Source of the DNA: DATMGU01 sp035555315
Lineage (GTDB): Bacteria; Pseudomonadota; Alphaproteobacteria; ATCC43930; CGMCC-115725
NCBI GenBank assembly: GCA_035555315.1
Contig: DATMGU010000136.1
Span: forward strand, 40,633 to 104,632
Direction: 5' to 3'
DNA: 64,000 bases
Shown: in pieces, positions 60,540-64,000 of the stretch
Layout of the letters: every line of letters begins with the position of its first letter
How positions within the stretch are numbered: position 1 is the stretch's first letter
The notes under the pieces: generated by a model
Told to the model about the DNA's origin: nothing
The model's input: the letters and a program-made list of their open reading frames with translations, nothing else
Database searches by the model: none
Made by a program: the position numbers and the translations under genes

Positions 60540-61670
60540 ATGACGCGGCTAACCGAACAACAGGTCCTCGACGCGCTGAAGACGGTCGAGGACCCGTCGA
60601 GCCGGCGCGACGTGGTCGGCGCGGGCATGGTCAGCGGCCTCACCATCAAGGACGGCAACGTATTTTTCGCGATCGAGATCGACCCCGCGCGCGCCGCCGA
60701 GCTTGAACCCATGCGCCGCGCGGCCGAGGCGGCGGTCGAGCGGATAGCGGGGGTGCTGTCGGTCACCGCGGCGCTGACCGCCCATAAAGCGGCCCAGAAA
60801 GCGGCGGCGGCACCCGCCCACGGTCACGCTCACGCCAAAGCGCCCGGCCAGCCGCAAAAGGCCGTCGTGCCCGGCGTGCGCTCGATCGTGGCGGTCGCCT
60901 CGGGCAAGGGCGGCGTCGGCAAATCGACCACCGCCGTCAACCTCGCCTGTGCCCTCGCCGCCAACGGGCTCAGCGTCGGTTTGCTCGACGCCGATATCTA
61001 CGGGCCGTCCCAGCCGCGCATGCTGGGCATCTCCGGCCGGCCGACATCGCATGACGGCAAGGTGCTGGAACCGATGGTCAATCACGGCATCAAATGCATG
61101 TCGATGGGCTTTCTGGTACCCGAGGACACGCCGATGATCTGGCGGGGCCCGATGGTGATGAGTGCCCTCAACCAGATGCTGCGCGACGTGAATTGGGGCA
61201 CGCTGGACATCCTGGTGGTCGACATGCCGCCAGGCACGGGCGATGCGCAGCTGACCATGGCGCAACAAGTACCGCTGAGCGGCGCGGTGATCGTCTCGAC
61301 GCCGCAGGACATCGCCCTGCTCGACGCGCGCAAGGGGTTGAACATGTTCCGCAAGGTCGATGTCCCGGTGCTCGGGATCATCGAGAATATGAGCTATTTC
61401 TGCTGCCCGAATTGCGGTCATCGGACCGACATCTTCAGCCATGGCGGTGCGCGCGCGGAGGCCGAGCGGCTGGGAACGGCGTTCCTGGGCGAAATCCCGC
61501 TCGACATCGTCATCCGCGAAACCTCGGATGCCGGGCGGCCGATCGTGATCGACGATCCGGCCTCGCCCCATGCGGTGGTCTATCGGGCGATCGCCACGCA
61601 GATCTGGAGCACGGTCGAGGCCGGCCTGGATGGCGGCGGCCGGCCGCCGCCGCGCATCGTCATCCAATAG
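60540..61670 (+). CDS. apbC: Mrp/ApbC-type P-loop ATPase, iron-sulfur cluster carrier
   Basis: A 376-residue Fe-S cluster carrier. The N-terminal MIP18/DUF59 domain (about residues 6-75) is followed by an Ala/His-rich linker and the NTPase domain: Walker A with ASGKGGVGKSTTAVNLA, GLLDADIYGPSQPRMLG and VVDMPPGTGDAQLT. The cluster-binding CxxC is in YFCCPNCGH. Domain order and length are typical. Divergent from the hflK promoter, with about 220 bases between. No gene lies in that interval. Confidence 0.95.
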   Translation: MTRLTEQQVLDALKTVEDPSSRRDVVGAGMVSGLTIKDGNVFFAIEIDPARAAELEPMRRAAEAAVERIAGVLSVTAALTAHKAAQKAAAAPAHGHAHAKAPGQPQKAVVPGVRSIVAVASGKGGVGKSTTAVNLACALAANGLSVGLLDADIYGPSQPRMLGISGRPTSHDGKVLEPMVNHGIKCMSMGFLVPEDTPMIWRGPMVMSALNQMLRDVNWGTLDILVVDMPPGTGDAQLTMAQQVPLSGAVIVSTPQDIALLDARKGLNMFRKVDVPVLGIIENMSYFCCPNCGHRTDIFSHGGARAEAERLGTAFLGEIPLDIVIRETSDAGRPIVIDDPASPHAVVYRAIATQIWSTVEAGLDGGGRPPPRIVIQ

Positions 61671-61710
61671 ATCCGAGAAAGCGTAGCGACCGGTTAAACC
61701 CCGGCTGGCT

Positions 61711-62643
61711 TCATGCGCCCAGCACCGCCTGAAGTTCGTTCCATTCCCGTAACGACAGGCCGCTGGTCTCGCGTGTCACCGTCTCACCCGCCAGCATGCG
61801 GCGGATGATGACAAGCGCCGTCGCCGATAGGGTGACGGCGTCCATGCGGTATTCCATGAACGCCTCGAAGCTGAGCGGTACCCAGGCCTTCAGCACGTCG
61901 AGCAACACATCCGCATAGGCGCGGATCTCGTATTGCGCGTGGGCATCGGCGCGCAGTCGCAGGAAATTCATGAAATTATGCAGGTCGGTCTTCCAATACC
62001 ATTGGGTATAGGTGTTGAGCGTCAGGTTCATCCGCGCCAGTTCGCGCGCCAGACCCGGCCGGTCCGGATCGACCGGCGCGCCCGTCTCGTCCTCGTTGAG
62101 CAGCCACAGATAATCGCCGTAGGTGCGCTCCGCATCCTCGCGCAGCAGCGCCATGACCCGCTCGGCGGCTTCGCCCTCGATCACCGCGTCGCGGCCCTGG
62201 CGATTGCTGGCCGACTGCGCCGCCAGATGTTCCGGCGCCGGCAGATAGAATTCCTTGTCGAGGATCGAATAGCGTGCGGAGTATTCGTTGACGTTGGCGG
62301 TGCGGTGCCGGATCCACTGCCGGGCGACGAAGATCGGCAGCTTCACATGCAGCTTGATCTCGGCCATCTCGAACGGCGTCGAATGCCAGTGGCGCATCAG
62401 ATAGCGGATCAGCCCGCGATCCTCCTGCACCTTCTTGGTGCCCCGGCCATAGCTGACGCGCGCCGCCTGCACCACCGCGGCGTCGTCGCCCATATAATCG
62501 ATGACCCGGACGAAGCCGTGATCCAGCACCGGCATGGCGTCGTACAGCAGATCTTCGAGCGCCGGCACGGTCGCCCGGCGCGTCGGTGTCACCCCGGCCT
62601 TCAAGGCGGCGATCTCGGCCTGCTGGTCTGGATTGATGGTCAT
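61711..62643 (-). CDS. thyX: FAD-dependent thymidylate synthase
   Basis: Flavin-dependent dUMP methyltransferase of 310 residues. The ThyX signature is present in the RHRTANVNEYSARYS segment (RHR then seven residues then Ser). LMRHWHSTPFEMAEIKLHVKLPIFVARQW precedes it and contains FAD-contact histidines; the C-terminal part carries NFLRLRADAHAQYEIR. The ATG at 62643 (MTINPDQQAEI) is chosen over an extended frame to 62910. No thyA is seen in the window. Possession of ThyX is typical of many alphaproteobacteria. Confidence 0.96.
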   Translation of the reverse strand: MTINPDQQAEIAALKAGVTPTRRATVPALEDLLYDAMPVLDHGFVRVIDYMGDDAAVVQAARVSYGRGTKKVQEDRGLIRYLMRHWHSTPFEMAEIKLHVKLPIFVARQWIRHRTANVNEYSARYSILDKEFYLPAPEHLAAQSASNRQGRDAVIEGEAAERVMALLREDAERTYGDYLWLLNEDETGAPVDPDRPGLARELARMNLTLNTYTQWYWKTDLHNFMNFLRLRADAHAQYEIRAYADVLLDVLKAWVPLSFEAFMEYRMDAVTLSATALVIIRRMLAGETVTRETSGLSLREWNELQAVLGA

Positions 62644-62824
62644 ATGGGGCGCCTCGGTTCGAACGGAATTTTGAATAGCACGCCCGCCGCCCCGCTCCAC
62701 ACTGGATCCGCGCGCGCTCGCGGCAGACCAGCAATGCCGTGGCCTGGCGAGGCATTGCCGGCCGGCGCTATCCCCCTTAGAACGAACCACTGGATTGGAA
62801 TCGGGCACCGGACGGGGAAGCAGC

Positions 62825-63490
62825 ATGGACACCACATTCGAGCGGGAAGCGGCCGCGATCACCGCCGGCATCCTGCTCGAGACCGAGGCGGTGCATTTCA
62901 GCCCGGACAAGCCCTACACCTTCACCTCCGGCCGCAAGAGCCCCGTCTATATCGATTGCCGAAAGCTGATCTCGTTCCCTCGGGCCCGGCGCAAGCTGAT
63001 GGATCTGGGGGCGGAACTCATCGAGCGGCGCATCGGCTTTGAATCGCTCGACGCGGTGGCGGGCGGCGAGACCGCCGGCATCCCGTTCGCTGCCTGGCTA
63101 GCGGACCGGTTGTCTCTACCGATGCTATACATCCGCAAGAAACCTAAAGGGTTCGGCCGCAACGCCCAGATCGAGGGTGTGCTGAACGAAGGCCAACGTG
63201 TCCTGCTGGTCGAGGATCTGGCGAGCGAAGGCACATCCAAGCTCAATTTCATCAGCGCCATCCGCGCCGCCGGCGGCGTCGTCACCGATACCTTCGTCGT
63301 GTTCCATTACGGCATCTTCCCGTCGAGCGTCAGCAGCCTGGCCGCCGAGGGCGTCCGGCTGCACGGCCTCGCCACCTGGTATGACGTGCTGACCCTCGCC
63401 GAACAGCGCGGCTATTTCACGCCGGAGCAGTTCACCGCGGTGAAATCATTCCTCGACGCGCCCGAGGTGTGGCAGGCGCCGGCGGAATGA
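62825..63490 (+). CDS. pyrE: Orotate phosphoribosyltransferase
   Basis: Fifth step of pyrimidine synthesis, forming OMP from orotate and PRPP. A 221-residue protein whose ATG at 62825 follows a GGGGAAG site. FTSGRKSPVYIDCRKLISFP is the substrate-binding strand; the hood and PRPP loop VLLVEDLASEGTSKLNF is at about residues 127-143. KKPKGFGRNAQIEG is the flexible loop at the active site. It diverges from thyX, so two pyrimidine-nucleotide genes share the intergenic region 62644-62824. Confidence 0.95.
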   Translation: MDTTFEREAAAITAGILLETEAVHFSPDKPYTFTSGRKSPVYIDCRKLISFPRARRKLMDLGAELIERRIGFESLDAVAGGETAGIPFAAWLADRLSLPMLYIRKKPKGFGRNAQIEGVLNEGQRVLLVEDLASEGTSKLNFISAIRAAGGVVTDTFVVFHYGIFPSSVSSLAAEGVRLHGLATWYDVLTLAEQRGYFTPEQFTAVKSFLDAPEVWQAPAE

Positions 63491-63506
63491 TCGAGAGACC
63501 TCTCGG

Positions 63507-63707
63507 TCAATACGCGGCGGTGAATTTTGGTTTGCGCCCTTGAGACCGAGCCGAAGTTTCGATCGCCTTCAGAAGATCGCGCTTTTCCTGAGTGCGGCGA
63601 CTGCCGGAATTCGGCAGGACGGGGACTTCGGTCGACCAGCCGAGAAGAGCCCTCCGCTCTGCCAGGATAGCCGCTTGGGCTTCGATCGAAGTCTTACGAA
63701 GGTCCAT
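63507..63707 (-). CDS. Small hypothetical protein (66 residues)
   Basis: A 66-residue protein with a helical, Ala/Arg/Lys-rich composition, beginning MDLRKTSIEAQAAILAERRALLGWS. Its ATG lies inside the 3' end of the preceding small ORF, in another frame, so the two may be coupled. No domain is recognised. It may belong to the module of the truncated gene to its right, as an accessory or antitoxin-like protein. Confidence 0.5.
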   Translation of the reverse strand: MDLRKTSIEAQAAILAERRALLGWSTEVPVLPNSGSRRTQEKRDLLKAIETSARSQGRKPKFTAAY

Positions 63708-63829
63708 CTGCCTTAGCCTTCAGGAATTGCAAACCATAGCCGCCGAGCGTCTCTTGGCGTATCCGTTCCTCAAGGTAGGTTTCATCAACCTCACTCGCAA
63801 GCAGATACAGCTTAATCGGATTTCCCATC
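63695..63829 (-). pseudogene. C-terminal fragment of a DUF6036/AbiEii-like nucleotidyltransferase
   Basis: A 44-codon open frame beginning MGNPIKLYLLASEVDETYLEER and ending LKAKADGPS. The segment YLEERIRQETLGGYGL resembles, from memory, the extreme C-terminus of DUF6036-type proteins, which normally follows a nucleotidyltransferase core. Its start lies within the end of the N-terminal fragment below, in a different frame, as expected if a central piece was deleted. This reading is inference. Confidence 0.5.
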
Positions 63830-64000
63830 GAAAAGCGGCTTGCTCACGACTTCCACGCTCATGTCGAGGTGTGGGTGAAAGAGTCCTCTCGCTAAGCGGC
63901 TACCGTTGACTTCACGAACGAAACCTAATTTCTCTAGTTCTCGCTCCAGTACATCCTGGGAAATCGTCGAAATATCGAAATCACCGGAATGAATCAAACC
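63812..64000 (-). pseudogene. N-terminal/central fragment of the same nucleotidyltransferase-like gene (5' end outside window)
   Basis: The open frame extends beyond the right edge and ends at a TAA at 63812. SGDFDIST (a nucleotidyltransferase-like G-D-F-D), VLERELEKLGF and GLFHPHLDMSVEVVSKPLFDG match my recollection of DUF6036 proteins up to a break right after DG. Downstream sequence resumes as the C-terminal end in another frame. If so the gene is inactive, or works as two overlapping pieces. Confidence 0.5.

Overview
The window is high-GC, densely packed bacterial chromosome. The gene content (three-hairpin-free rod cluster mreB-mreC-mreD-mrdA-rodA, hflK-hflC with a DUF2065 gene, a ThyX thymidylate synthase, heterotetrameric sarcosine oxidase, a SerB with a DMEST motif) points to an alphaproteobacterium, most likely Rhodospirillales-like. 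That placement is an inference from gene content and style; no rRNA is present to confirm it.

Layout. 1-9.2 kb, minus strand: a MarR regulator and an MdtABC-type RND multidrug efflux operon ending in a NodT-type outer-membrane lipoprotein that runs off the left edge. 9.6-19.4 kb, plus strand: a methylamine/one-carbon catabolic operon, soxB-soxD-soxA-soxG (sarcosine oxidase), sdaA (serine deaminase), a Rieske oxygenase and its reductase (GbcA/GbcB type, glycine betaine demethylation) and a phosphoribosyltransferase. 19.5-20.2 kb: an AT-rich methyltransferase-like gene that looks imported. 20.5-25.8 kb: an MFS exporter, a small conserved-looking protein, a GMC (choline-dehydrogenase-type) oxidoreductase, a tRNA-editing protein and a choline-sulfatase. 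Together the genes suggest use of choline-O-sulfate, choline and betaine as carbon and nitrogen sources: sulfate ester to choline, choline to betaine, betaine to dimethylglycine, sarcosine to glycine, then serine to pyruvate. The dimethylglycine step is not in the window.

25.8-30.3 kb, minus strand: a class III CoA-transferase overlapping an HMG-CoA-lyase-type gene, followed by an amino-acid-type ABC binding protein and two permeases with no ATPase gene. 30.3-37.0 kb: a lower-GC accessory island that starts with an IS66 tnpA remnant and a duplicated promoter/5'-gene segment, then carries an extradiol (VOC) dioxygenase, a fumarylacetoacetase-family hydrolase, an isochorismatase-family amidase, an IclR regulator, an aromatic-acid-type MFS importer and a type-B carboxylesterase. 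This looks like an uncharacterised catabolic pathway for an aromatic or N-heteroaromatic compound and is the best candidate for a new system here.

37.4-42.0 kb: a YtfQRT-YjfF-type sugar (galactofuranose-like) ABC transporter, with a strong terminator between the binding-protein gene and the ATPase gene. 42.0-63.5 kb is core genome: tRNA-Phe, the rod-shape operon, leuA, ilvC-ilvH-ilvB, miaA and serB (divergent), a ParE-like toxin-antitoxin pair, a DegP/HtrA protease, DUF2065-hflC-hflK, an Mrp/ApbC Fe-S carrier, thyX and pyrE. The right edge holds small overlapping ORFs that look like a nucleotidyltransferase-like gene broken by an internal deletion.
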